Source: Gemmatimonadales bacterium (lineage in GTDB: Bacteria > Gemmatimonadota > Gemmatimonadetes > Longimicrobiales > Gaopeijiaceae). From it: a stretch of DNA of 42,464 nt. Both the position numbers and the translations under genes were made by a program. This document shows, in pieces, positions 7,532 to 16,007 of this stretch (positions within the stretch are counted from its first letter, which is position 1; each line of letters opens with the position of its first letter). The notes below the pieces were generated by a model that saw only the letters and a list, made by a program, of their open reading frames with translations, searched no databases and was not told the origin of the DNA. The stretch lies in assembly GCA_007695225.1 (NCBI GenBank), contig REED01000080.1:1-42464 (forward strand). The letters run 5' to 3'.

Positions 7532-8980
7532 TCAGAGCAGCGGCGAAGCCAGGCGCGCCGTGGCGTCTCGGAGCCGGGGAAGAAAGGGACGGCTGGCCCA
7601 GGCCTCCGCCGTCAGCACCGTGGCTTCCTTGCAGCGTCGGTCCACGAAAGCGTCCAGCTCCGCCACCAGCGCCGGGTCGAAGGCCTCCACGTTGAACTCG
7701 AAGTTGAGCTGGAGGCTCCGGGGATCCCAGTTGGCCGACCCCACCAGCCCCCACCCGCCGTCCACCGTCATGACCTTTGAGTGATCGAAGGGCTCCCCCG
7801 TGAGGAAGATCCGCACGCCCTTGTCCAGCGCCCGCTGCCAGTGGGCCTGTGAGGCCCACTGCACCAGGGGAAGATTCCCCCGCTCCGGAAGGTAGACCTC
7901 CACCTCCACCCCTCGGAGCGCCGCCACGTGGAGGGACTCCAGGAGCCGATCATCGGGAATGAAGTAGGGTGTCACCACCCGGACCCGCCGCTCCGCCGTG
8001 GCCAGCGCCCCCATGATGATCGTCTGGAGCTTTTCGAAGTGGACATCCGGGCCGTCGGTGATCCCCCGGGCCAGGATGTCCCCCCTCGGCTCGAGGGACG
8101 CAAACCAGCGTTCCCCCTGGAGGTGCTCCCCCGTGGCCACGGCCCAGTCCTCCACGAAGGCCTCCTGGAGCTCGATGACCACCGGCCCTTCGAATCGGAA
8201 GTGGAGATCCCTCACCGGGTGGTCCGGCCTTTCAGCCAGGAGGTTCCCCTGTCGGATGTTCATCCCCCCGGTAAAGCCGATCCGCCCATCCACCACCAGG
8301 ATCTTCCGATGGTTTCGAAGGTTCAGGTAGGTGGTCACCCAGGGGATGAGAGCCGGGTGGAAACGGGCCACCTCGATCCCGGCCTTCCGGAGGACCGACA
8401 CCATGGAAGGGACCGAGTACCGGGCCCCCACGTCGTCGATGAGGACCCGGACCTCGACCCCCCGGGCCACCGCCCCCTCAAGCGCGGCCCGGAACTGCTC
8501 GCCCGCGGCGTCGTTGTCGAAGATGTAGGTCACCAGGGTGATGGAGCGTCGGGCCTCCCCGATGGCCTTCAACATCGCCGGAAACGCCTGATCGCCGTTC
8601 TCCAGGAGTTCCGCCTGATTCCCCGCCGTGAGGGGGCGGCCCGCTACCCGGTCGCCCACCCGAACCATGGCCCGGAGGTGGAACAGGTCCCCGGAGAGGA
8701 CATCCTCCATGGTCTCATCCGGACAGGGAAGGGGCGGGGACTCCAGGGGAAAGGAGGCCACCCCACTGCGGATCTCCCGGGCCCGCTTGTGGATCCGATT
8801 GACCCCCAGAAGCACGTAGGATACAGCGCCCACCACAGGAGAGAGCCAGACCAATCCCACCCACGCCACGGCCGCCGAAGTGTTCCGTTTGGTCAGCACG
8901 ATATGCAGGGTCAGGGCCACGGCCACCGTGAGGGCCAGAAAGGCCAGGAGAAGGGGCCATGCCTGCCATAGATGCCGCAA
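7532..8980 (-). CDS. cls: Cardiolipin synthase (phospholipase D superfamily)
   Basis: A 482-residue protein. Two membrane segments at the N-terminus (about residues 8-30 and 36-58) form the PLDc_N anchor, followed by two phospholipase D catalytic repeats. HKD motif 1 is H224-K226-D231 (NHRKILVVDG) and motif 2 is H400-K402-D407 (DHSKVMTVDG). It joins two phosphatidylglycerols, or a related lipid pair, into cardiolipin at the inner membrane. The open frame continues upstream to an ATG at 9130, but that extension is Gly/Pro-rich and unlike the family. A TTG at 8980 has GGAGG five bases upstream and gives the usual length of about 480 residues, so I chose it. Stop is convergent with the coiled-coil gene. 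Confidence 0.9.
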   Translation of the reverse strand: MRHLWQAWPLLLAFLALTVAVALTLHIVLTKRNTSAAVAWVGLVWLSPVVGAVSYVLLGVNRIHKRAREIRSGVASFPLESPPLPCPDETMEDVLSGDLFHLRAMVRVGDRVAGRPLTAGNQAELLENGDQAFPAMLKAIGEARRSITLVTYIFDNDAAGEQFRAALEGAVARGVEVRVLIDDVGARYSVPSMVSVLRKAGIEVARFHPALIPWVTTYLNLRNHRKILVVDGRIGFTGGMNIRQGNLLAERPDHPVRDLHFRFEGPVVIELQEAFVEDWAVATGEHLQGERWFASLEPRGDILARGITDGPDVHFEKLQTIIMGALATAERRVRVVTPYFIPDDRLLESLHVAALRGVEVEVYLPERGNLPLVQWASQAHWQRALDKGVRIFLTGEPFDHSKVMTVDGGWGLVGSANWDPRSLQLNFEFNVEAFDPALVAELDAFVDRRCKEATVLTAEAWASRPFLPRLRDATARLASPLL

Positions 8981-9294
8981 GGTTGCCTCCGGCTCGCGTG
9001 GTTGGTGTGGCGCGTGGGGTGCGGAAGGAGCGTCGGGGAGGGGCGCGCGCGGGCCCTGGGGCACACTCCCTGCCCACACCCCCCACGAGCCGCAACCACC
9101 GGATCCCGAATGGACCGAACATGATCCCACCGGGGGGGATGGGGGAAGGGGGAGGGCGGCGGCCAGGATGTGGGCTTGGCCATGGATCTTCCGCCCCGAT
9201 CGTTACACCTTCTCCTTCCGCACCGCGTCAGGCCCCGGGGTTTCCTGTTGGAACCGGAGCCCGAGAACCACCACCCTTCCCGCAGCTCGGTACC
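8981..9294. other. Divergent intergenic region (cls / DUF481)
   Basis: About 314 bp between the TTG start of the cardiolipin synthase gene and the ATG of the outer-membrane gene. It is G-rich on the plus strand and open reading frames cross it on both strands, but their composition and lack of recognisable domains argue against coding. It must hold the promoters of both genes; I see no convincing -35/-10 pair, riboswitch or hairpin. Confidence 0.5.
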
Positions 9295-10092
9295 ATGATC
9301 CGCCCAGCCCTTCGCCCTGCTCTCCTCTCCTTGTCCGTGGTCCTGGCCGGCCTCCTCCCCGCTTCCGTGGCGGGGCAGACCATCCTGAACACCGAGCGCT
9401 TTCAGCTCGCCGACGTGGACGAAGGCCTGCATGTCAGCGCCACCCTCACCGGAAACGGACAGCGCGGCAACTCCAGGGTCATGACCCTGGGCACCTCGGG
9501 GATCGCCGGGGTCCTTACCGGATCCCACTGGACCCGGGTGATCTTCGGGGCCCGCTACATCTCCACCCGGGAGCAGGCCATCCTGGACAACCGCTTCGTC
9601 CAGCTGCGGTACTCCTACATCCTCGCTCCCGAACTCCGAACCTTCCATTTCGTCCAGGCGCAGCGGAATGAGACCCTCCGGCTCAGGAGCCGCTACCTCG
9701 TCGGCTCAGGGGTCCAGTACGCCCTTGTCCAGAGCGAGCACACCACCTTCTCCCTGGGTACCGGGCTCATGGGCGAGTGGGAGAACCTGAGCGCCGACGC
9801 GGTGGACCCCGGGACCGACCCCCAGAGCACCGCACTTCGAGTGGCCAACGTGGCGGTCCTTTCCCGGGACCTCCCCAGTGGGGCCCGGATCCTGAACATC
9901 CTCTACGTCCAGCCCGACGCCACCGCCCCGTCCGATGTCCGGGTCCTGAATGACCTGGGACTCATCCTTCCGGTGAGCGACCGGTTCCGGGTCACCCTCT
10001 CCGGGGAGTGGCGCAGGGACAGCCGGCCCCCTGCCGCCCTCCGGAAGGACGACCTGACCTTCAATGTGGGGATCGGAATCGAGGTGCGCTGA
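9295..10092 (+). CDS. DUF481-type outer-membrane beta-barrel protein
   Basis: A 265-residue exported protein. Residues 1-25 form a signal peptide ending ASVAGQ; the remainder shows regularly spaced amphipathic beta-strands ending with a terminal aromatic/Val-rich strand (NVGIGIEVR). The pattern of short strands with N-terminal GNGQRGNS and central GARYIST and LRYSYIL segments fits the DUF481 'salt-induced outer membrane protein' group (YdiY-like). Function in the family is unknown; members sit in the outer membrane. The ATG at 9295 is chosen because it directly precedes the signal peptide; the frame is open upstream for another 336 bases without signal-peptide features. It is convergent with the decarboxylase gene, with only four bases between the stop codons. 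Confidence 0.65.
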   Translation: MIRPALRPALLSLSVVLAGLLPASVAGQTILNTERFQLADVDEGLHVSATLTGNGQRGNSRVMTLGTSGIAGVLTGSHWTRVIFGARYISTREQAILDNRFVQLRYSYILAPELRTFHFVQAQRNETLRLRSRYLVGSGVQYALVQSEHTTFSLGTGLMGEWENLSADAVDPGTDPQSTALRVANVAVLSRDLPSGARILNILYVQPDATAPSDVRVLNDLGLILPVSDRFRVTLSGEWRRDSRPPAALRKDDLTFNVGIGIEVR

Positions 10093-10096
10093 CCAC

Positions 10097-12073
10097 TCAG
10101 GCGGGCGGCTCCTTCGCCTCTCCCAACGCCAGCGCCGCTTCCTCGAGAAGGGTCCGGGCGAGACCCGTGGCGTGGTCCGGGGTGTCCGGGTCGGCCAGGA
10201 AGGGGTCCATGACGGTGGAGCGGAGGACCACCAGCCCCTCCGTTCCACCCGCCTTCCAGTCCTCCACCGAACCCACCCCCAGCCGCTCCAGCACCGGGTC
10301 CACCGCCCCGTCGTACATGGGGGTCTGGAAGCGGGTCCGGGTGATGATGTAGCGCGGCTGGGCGCCGGGCACGCTGAGGCTCATCCGGGCGTAGATCCCC
10401 TCGTTCAGCCGATTCACCTCGGACAGGGTCTTCAGGGAGGGGTGGGTGACGAGGAAGCAGACAATGTTGATGTCCGGCTCGGGAAGGAGGATGAGCCGGA
10501 AGGGGTCGGCATCCAGCTCCGAAAGAGTGGTGTAGAGCTTCCGGGCCCCCGCCACCGTGCGTTCCACCAGGTAGCCGTACCCCCGTTCGTCCAGGGGAAG
10601 GACCTTGTGGGAGAGCCAGACCGCTGCGGCGGCAGCTCCCGGCTTGGAACCCTCGAAGACGAAACGCCCCAGGAAGAGGTCTTCGGAGGAGCCCAGTCCC
10701 TGGGTGGGAAGGAGGTAGGGGGGATCGATGGCCACCAACTCCCGGACCCGTCGGTCCCGGAAGACGATGGCCCCCGCCGGGTAGGGGATGTATCCCAGCT
10801 TGTGGGGGTCGATGGTCACCGAATCGGCGCCGGCCAGGGCCTCCATGGAACGGACCCACTCCTGGGAGGGCCACCCCTGGCGGACGGGGTCGGCCGGCCC
10901 GTCACCGTTGACCGACCGTCGGATGGCCTCGGCGCTCCGGCGATTTCCCTCCCCATCCCAGGTGACGGCGGCGGCGTACCCTCCGTAACAGGCGTCGGAG
11001 TGGACATGGAAGCTCACCCCCAGCTCCTTGCGGGCCCGCTCCCGCACCTCCAGAACCCGGTCCAGCCGGTCCACCGCACTCTCCTCGGTGGTACCGCACA
11101 CCGAGATACAGGCCAGGATGGGCACCCGCCGGTCCGAAAGCTCCCGGATCTTCTCCCAGAGGGCATCGGGATCCATGCGGTAGTGGGAGTCCACGGGAAC
11201 GAAGACGAGTTGGTTGGACCCGATTCCCAGGGCTCGAACGATCTTCTCCCACGAGTAATGGGCCGTGGCGGCCACCAGGACCACCGAAGGGGGAAGCGGA
11301 TCCCCGAAGGCCCGATCCAGCCGCGCGATGTACTCCTGGTACCCCAGGGTCTGGAGGGAATGGCGGTGGAGCGCGGCCTGCACGTCCTTCCGAGGCGCCG
11401 CCTGCCAGAGTGCGTCCCAGAGGTCCATGGCATGGGAAGGGTGGATGTTCACCAGCTCCCACAGGTCCAGCTCCCCCAGGCGTCCCCGCTTCCCCCCGGG
11501 ACATTCCACCTCCAGCTCCACCCCCAGCTCGTCCGCCGCGCCCCGGGCCGCCAGGGGGAAGTAGATGACGTTCCGGGCCACCCAGAGAGCCTCGAAGTTG
11601 GCCACCGTCCCCCCCGAGGTGAGGTGACCCCAGGACCGCTCCGGATCGTACCCCATCATCCGGGCAAGCTGGCTCCCCACCTCCAGCTCCAGCCGGGTGG
11701 TCACCGGCGACGCCTCGATGGCCACGTTGTTGGGGTTGTAGAGCATGGCCGCGAAGTAGCCCACCTGCGAGGCGATGGTCTGCTCGAAGGCCATGTGCCC
11801 CTTGTAGCGTCCCGAGAAGAAGGGGACCCCCCGCTTGAGTTCCGCCAGGAGTCCCATGAGCTCCTGGGTGAGGGTGGCCACGGCCTGGTCATATCCCTCC
11901 CGACGCTTGTCCATTTCCCGGATGGTGAGTCCGTCCTCGGGGTGGAAGTTCCGACGCCAGAAGACGTGGTCCCGGAGGGCCTCGGTGAGGAGACGCTCCA
12001 GGAGTTCGGCGTTCTCGGCCCGGGGGCCCAGGAACCAGGCCCGGAGGGCATCGGAAGAGGGGGACGTGGTCAT
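10097..12073 (-). CDS. Group II pyridoxal-5'-phosphate-dependent amino acid decarboxylase
   Basis: A 658-residue PLP enzyme of the aromatic-L-amino-acid / glutamate decarboxylase superfamily (fold type I). The Schiff-base lysine is K425 in IDPHKLGYIP; the cofactor-stacking His is H272 in TAHYSW; D360 in HSDACYGG would contact the pyridine nitrogen; TSGGTVANFEA near residue 152 binds phosphate. It is longer than typical members (450-560 residues) because of insertions around residues 180-260 and 375-410 and a longer N-terminus. The substrate is not predictable; related long enzymes are annotated as glutamate or tyrosine decarboxylases. It is cytosolic. The ATG start at 12073 is the first in frame. 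It is divergent from the downstream outer-membrane gene. Confidence 0.88.
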   Translation of the reverse strand: MTTSPSSDALRAWFLGPRAENAELLERLLTEALRDHVFWRRNFHPEDGLTIREMDKRREGYDQAVATLTQELMGLLAELKRGVPFFSGRYKGHMAFEQTIASQVGYFAAMLYNPNNVAIEASPVTTRLELEVGSQLARMMGYDPERSWGHLTSGGTVANFEALWVARNVIYFPLAARGAADELGVELEVECPGGKRGRLGELDLWELVNIHPSHAMDLWDALWQAAPRKDVQAALHRHSLQTLGYQEYIARLDRAFGDPLPPSVVLVAATAHYSWEKIVRALGIGSNQLVFVPVDSHYRMDPDALWEKIRELSDRRVPILACISVCGTTEESAVDRLDRVLEVRERARKELGVSFHVHSDACYGGYAAAVTWDGEGNRRSAEAIRRSVNGDGPADPVRQGWPSQEWVRSMEALAGADSVTIDPHKLGYIPYPAGAIVFRDRRVRELVAIDPPYLLPTQGLGSSEDLFLGRFVFEGSKPGAAAAAVWLSHKVLPLDERGYGYLVERTVAGARKLYTTLSELDADPFRLILLPEPDINIVCFLVTHPSLKTLSEVNRLNEGIYARMSLSVPGAQPRYIITRTRFQTPMYDGAVDPVLERLGVGSVEDWKAGGTEGLVVLRSTVMDPFLADPDTPDHATGLARTLLEEAALALGEAKEPPA

Positions 12074-12235
12074 GGGGTTCAGGGGTCGGAGGAGGCAGAG
12101 GTGAGATGACGGGAACCGGGGGCGGCGCGGGGGAACCTTTCCTGCAGAAAACCCATAAGAAAGGGTAATGGTACGGAGTTTCCCGTGGGGGAGGAACTCT
12201 CCGCGCCCCTGTTCCCCTCTTCTTGGAGCGTCCTC

Positions 12236-13132
12236 ATGACGATCCTGGACAGTGCAGGCCGCGGGCCGGCCGAGGAAGGGAGGGCTTCCGGCGGGGTGGG
12301 ATTCCTGGCGGCACTCCTCCTCCCGGTGTTGAGCCTTCTACTCCTTCCCGTTTCGGGGACGGCCCAGGCATCCGGTCCGTCCTCGGATCCCGGGGCCTAC
12401 GCCCATCGGGCCGCGACCGCTTCGGCGGCCCCTGCGGCCGTCACTCTGCCCGGCCAGTCCCCGGATTTCCTCTTCCGTCGCCCCGCGGTTTCAGTGGGGG
12501 TCCGTGCCGGGCTCTTCCAGTGGCGGGCGCAGGGTCAGCTCTATGACTTCACGGTGGAACAGTTCACCGCCGATCGCTCCGACTTCCGGGGGGGGGACCT
12601 GGGGCTGGAAGTCGGGCTCTGGCCCTCGGATCGGTGGGGGATCACCCTGGGGGTGGACGGCACCTCCACGACCCTGAACACGGAGCATCGCCTCTGGGAG
12701 GAGGTGGACGGGACGCCCATCTTCCAGTCCACCCGCCTCCGGCAGGGCCCCACCGGATCGTTGGGGGTCCGGGGATACCTCCTGCCCCGGGGTGAACAGC
12801 TGAGTCGATTCGCCTGGGTCCCGGCCCGGGCGGCTCCCTTCGTCTCCGGGGGCCTGGGATTCACCTCCTACGCCTTCGAACAGGAGGGGGACTTCGTGGA
12901 GGAAACCGATGAGGGCACCTTCATCTTCGGGGAGCAATTCGAATCCCGGGGATCCTCGTTCGTCTCCTGGCTCGGAGGCGGCGCCGAAGTGAGCCTCACT
13001 CCCAGGCTGGCCCTCACCCTCGAGGGCCGCTACCAGTGGGGTGAGGACGACCAGGGTGGAGATTTCCGAAGCTTCGAACCCATCGACCTGAGTGGCCTGC
13101 GGCTTACCGCCGGTCTCTCGGTCCGTTTCTGA
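12236..13132 (+). CDS. Outer-membrane beta-barrel protein, unassigned
   Basis: A 298-residue exported protein with a long n-region (about 22 residues), a strong hydrophobic core (FLAALLLPVLSLLLLPVSG) and a likely AQA cleavage site. The mature half has repeated amphipathic strands, with turns rich in Gly/Asp/Pro, and ends LRLTAGLSVRF. The aromatic C-terminal residue is a typical signal for assembly by the BAM machinery. It resembles OmpA/OmpW-like small barrels, but I cannot assign a family. The ATG at 12236 is preceded by GGAG at a good distance. It ends 13 bp before the next gene on the same strand, so the two are probably co-transcribed. Confidence 0.65.
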   Translation: MTILDSAGRGPAEEGRASGGVGFLAALLLPVLSLLLLPVSGTAQASGPSSDPGAYAHRAATASAAPAAVTLPGQSPDFLFRRPAVSVGVRAGLFQWRAQGQLYDFTVEQFTADRSDFRGGDLGLEVGLWPSDRWGITLGVDGTSTTLNTEHRLWEEVDGTPIFQSTRLRQGPTGSLGVRGYLLPRGEQLSRFAWVPARAAPFVSGGLGFTSYAFEQEGDFVEETDEGTFIFGEQFESRGSSFVSWLGGGAEVSLTPRLALTLEGRYQWGEDDQGGDFRSFEPIDLSGLRLTAGLSVRF

Positions 13133-13145
13133 CAGGGAGAACATC

Positions 13146-14510
13146 ATGCGACACGCGATCCTCTACGGACTGAGCCTGGCCCTGGCGACGCTGCTGTGGC
13201 CTGCGCCCGGTTCCGCCATGGAGTCCGGGGCCGCGACCCTGCAGGAGCCGGCCTCCGATCTCTGGTTGGCCGACGTGGGCCAGGCGTCGAGCCTTGAAGC
13301 TGAGACAGAGGCCAGGGAGGACACCCGCTGGCTTCCCTGGCTGGGATGCTGGGAGCCCGCCGGCGAACCATCCGAGGACGGAGCCGAGATCCTTGTCTGC
13401 ATTCTCCCGGTCTCGGATGGGGTGGAGATCTCCACCCTGGCCGACGGCGAGGTGATGGGATCGGAGTTCATCCAGGCCGACGGCTCCACCCAGCCCGCTG
13501 CGGAGGGGGGCTGCGAAGGAACCCGTGAGGCCCGGTGGTCCGGCGACAACCGGCGGGTCTACGTCCACTCCGACCTCCGCTGTGGCGAAGGGGTCCACCG
13601 CTCCACCGCCGGGGTCTTTGCCATCACCGGCGAAGGCGCGTACTGGACCGAGATCCACGCGGTCCGCTCCGGAGCGCGGGAGCCGGTCCTGGCCGTCCGC
13701 TCCTTCCAGCCCGCCACCCCCACCACCCTGGCTCGCCACGACTATGACCCGTCTCCCGAGGTGGGGCATCGGGATCTGGCCATCCGGACCGCCCGCATGG
13801 CGGCCGCCTCCCCCCTTGAGGTGGACGATGTCAAGGAGGCGGTGACGCTGGGGGGTGGGGAGCTGGCCTCGGCCCTGATCCTGGAGATGGGCGAGGGATT
13901 CGACCTGGACGCCCAGGCGCTTCGTGACCTGGCCCGGAGCGGGGTTCCCGGGGAAGTCATGGACATGATGGTGGCAGTGACCTGGCCCGATCGCTTCCAG
14001 GTGGAGGCGGGTCAGGCGGAGCTGGACACCCGGACTGCGGTTCGGGATGATCGGCGGGCCTATGCGCCCTGGCCCGGGTCTGTGGTGGCCATGGGCTACC
14101 GGAGTTCCTTCCGGAGCTGCGGGATCGGGGTCCGATTCTGCTACGACCCCTTCTATTCGGGGATCTACTCCTACGGCTACCCCTCCGGCGGCGGATACTG
14201 GGGCCCCGGGTGGTTCCCAGGCACCGTCCGCTACGTGTACGTCACGCCGCCTACGATCCGCCGGGACCGGGGCCGCGTCTCCCCCGACGGTTATGCGGCC
14301 CCGGGGAGCCCTGGACGGACGGCGCGGCCGGCTCAGGCCGGGACCCGGCCTCCCTCGCCGGCCACCCAGCAGTCCCCCCGTCCAGCTCGGGACCAGCCCG
14401 CCGCCGGAAGTTCCGGAGGGAGCCGGCCCGCTCCCTCGGCGGGTCAGCCGTCCCGGGGCACCGAGGACCGCCGTCCCGCCCGTCCCCGCGGCGGAGGCGG
14501 CGGCATCTGA
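13146..14510 (+). CDS. Secreted protein of unknown function with Pro/Arg-rich tail
   Basis: A 454-residue exported protein that I do not recognise. Residues 1-24 are a signal peptide ending GSAME. Residues 55-200 form a Cys-containing domain (WLGCWEP, EILVCILP, EGGCEGTREA, SDLRCGEG), whose four cysteines may form disulphides. Residues 210-290 look helical (DVKEAVTLGGGELASALILE). A Tyr/Gly-rich stretch at about 310-365 (YSYGYPSGGGYWGPGWF) leads into a 90-residue basic, Pro/Arg/Ser-rich disordered tail ending in glycines. Such tails often bind polyanions or the cell wall, but that is inference. The start has AGGGAGA upstream and sits 13 bp after the outer-membrane barrel gene, suggesting a functional pairing. 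A strong terminator follows. Confidence 0.6.
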   Translation: MRHAILYGLSLALATLLWPAPGSAMESGAATLQEPASDLWLADVGQASSLEAETEAREDTRWLPWLGCWEPAGEPSEDGAEILVCILPVSDGVEISTLADGEVMGSEFIQADGSTQPAAEGGCEGTREARWSGDNRRVYVHSDLRCGEGVHRSTAGVFAITGEGAYWTEIHAVRSGAREPVLAVRSFQPATPTTLARHDYDPSPEVGHRDLAIRTARMAAASPLEVDDVKEAVTLGGGELASALILEMGEGFDLDAQALRDLARSGVPGEVMDMMVAVTWPDRFQVEAGQAELDTRTAVRDDRRAYAPWPGSVVAMGYRSSFRSCGIGVRFCYDPFYSGIYSYGYPSGGGYWGPGWFPGTVRYVYVTPPTIRRDRGRVSPDGYAAPGSPGRTARPAQAGTRPPSPATQQSPRPARDQPAAGSSGGSRPAPSAGQPSRGTEDRRPARPRGGGGGI

Positions 14511-14568
14511 CTCCGCTCACAGTCGCCGGTCCCTGACGGAAAACCACCCCGTTGCATCCCCCTCCAGA

Positions 14569-14598
14569 GGGGGAGCGCCTTGTCCCAGGCGCTCCCCC
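14569..14598 (+). terminator. Intrinsic terminator
   Basis: A perfect 12-bp stem (GGGGGAGCGCCT at 14569-14580 pairs with 14587-14598) with a 6-base loop TGTCCC, followed by CCTTCTAG. It lies 58 bases after the stop of the Pro/Arg-tail protein and ends the barrel plus tail-protein transcription unit. Confidence 0.72.
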
Positions 14599-14668
14599 CC
14601 TTCTAGTGTGGTGTCGCCCGACGCGTCCACCCTACCTCTGCACCCCAAGATCCCGCCGGAGAAACTGA

Positions 14669-15856
14669 ATGTCCGTGAGTACCAAGACGCCGTCCCGCAC
14701 CGCCCGTCGCACCTGGGGGTTCTCCGAGTCGGTCATCCGGGAGATGACCCGGGTGGCCCGGGCCCATGACGCCATCAATCTGGGGCAGGGCTTCCCCGAC
14801 TTCCCGGCCCCCGACCTCCTGAAGGAGGCGGCGTGCCAGGCCATCCGCGACGACGTGAACCAGTACGCCGTGACCTGGGGCGCGCCCCGGCTCCGGACTG
14901 CACTGGAGGACAAGTACCGGCGGGTGTACGGCATGGAGGTGGAAGGAGACCGGGAGATCACCGTGACCTGTGGCGCCACCGAGGCCATGGCCGCCGTTCT
15001 CCTGGCCGTGGTCGATCCCGGGGACGAGGTCATCGTTCCGGTGCCCTTCTACGAAAACTACGGCCCCGACGCGGTCCTCTGCGACGCCACGCCGGTCCAC
15101 CTTCCCCTGGAGGCCCCCGATTTCCACCTGGACATCGATCGCCTGCGGGGGCTGGTCACCGAGAAGACCCGGGCCATCATCCTGAACACCCCCAACAACC
15201 CCACCGGCCGGGTCTTCACCCGCGAGGAGCTTCAGGCGGTAGCAGATCTCGCCATTGAGCGGGACTTCCTGGTCATCACCGATGAGATCTACGAGCACAT
15301 CCTCTACGAGGGAGAGCACATTCCGGTGGCCACCCTTGAGGGGATGAGGGACCGCACCATCACGGTGAGCGGGTTCTCCAAGACCTTCAGCATCACCGGA
15401 TGGCGGGTGGGGACCATCGTGGCCCCGCCGGATCTCACCGCAGCCATCCGGAAGGTCCACGACTTCCTCACGGTAGGAGCCCCGGCACCCCTTCAGGAGG
15501 CCTGCGCCGTGGGACTCGAGTCGCTGGGCCCGGAGTACTACCAGGAGATGGTGGACAAGTACCGGGAGCGGAGGACCATCCTGGTGGACGGCCTCCAGTC
15601 CGCAGGGTTCCGCTGCGCCCCTCCGGCCGGCGCCTACTACATCCTGGCCGATTTCTCCGAGATCAGTCCCCTGGATGACGTGGAATTCTCTCTCCGCCTG
15701 ACCCGGGAAGCGGGTGTCACGCCCGTCCCGGCCTCCTCCTTCTTCCACGACCCGGCCATGGGGCGGAACCTGGTCCGCTTCGTCTTCTGCAAAGAGAACC
15801 ACACCCTGGAGGCGGCGGCGGAGCGGCTCCGGGCCTTCACCGGCGCGGGCGGCTGA
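14669..15856 (+). CDS. Class I/II pyridoxal-phosphate aminotransferase
   Basis: A 395-residue fold type I aminotransferase. INLGQGFPDFPAP near residue 36, NTPNNPTGR at about 173-181, DEIYEH at 205-210 and SGFSKTFSITGWRVG around the Schiff-base lysine K238 are the classic motifs. The late R in NLVRFVFC is the expected carboxylate-binding Arg. The pattern fits the kynurenine/methionine/aspartate aminotransferase (KAT/MetC-aminotransferase) subgroup better than the canonical aspartate enzyme. It transfers an amino group to 2-oxoglutarate or a similar acceptor in the cytosol; the exact substrate is undetermined. The ATG at 14669 has GGAGAAAC upstream. It appears to be a single-gene unit between a terminator and the PQQ dehydrogenase region. 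Confidence 0.92.
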   Translation: MSVSTKTPSRTARRTWGFSESVIREMTRVARAHDAINLGQGFPDFPAPDLLKEAACQAIRDDVNQYAVTWGAPRLRTALEDKYRRVYGMEVEGDREITVTCGATEAMAAVLLAVVDPGDEVIVPVPFYENYGPDAVLCDATPVHLPLEAPDFHLDIDRLRGLVTEKTRAIILNTPNNPTGRVFTREELQAVADLAIERDFLVITDEIYEHILYEGEHIPVATLEGMRDRTITVSGFSKTFSITGWRVGTIVAPPDLTAAIRKVHDFLTVGAPAPLQEACAVGLESLGPEYYQEMVDKYRERRTILVDGLQSAGFRCAPPAGAYYILADFSEISPLDDVEFSLRLTREAGVTPVPASSFFHDPAMGRNLVRFVFCKENHTLEAAAERLRAFTGAGG

Positions 15857-16007
15857 TGCCCCCACGGTTTCCGGTTCAAGGGCCGCTGGGGGTCATCCTC
15901 CCCCCGATCTGGCGTCCACCCGGAGTCGGTGATAACGTCTCCACCTCGCTGTGCTCCGGGGGCGACCGCCCCGCCGGAGCCTGATTCCCAACCACTCGGA
16001 TCAGGCC

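Noticed and set aside
10064..12109. Long plus-strand open frame opposite the decarboxylase
   Set aside because: Antisense shadow; no domain resemblance, while the minus-strand product has clear PLP motifs.
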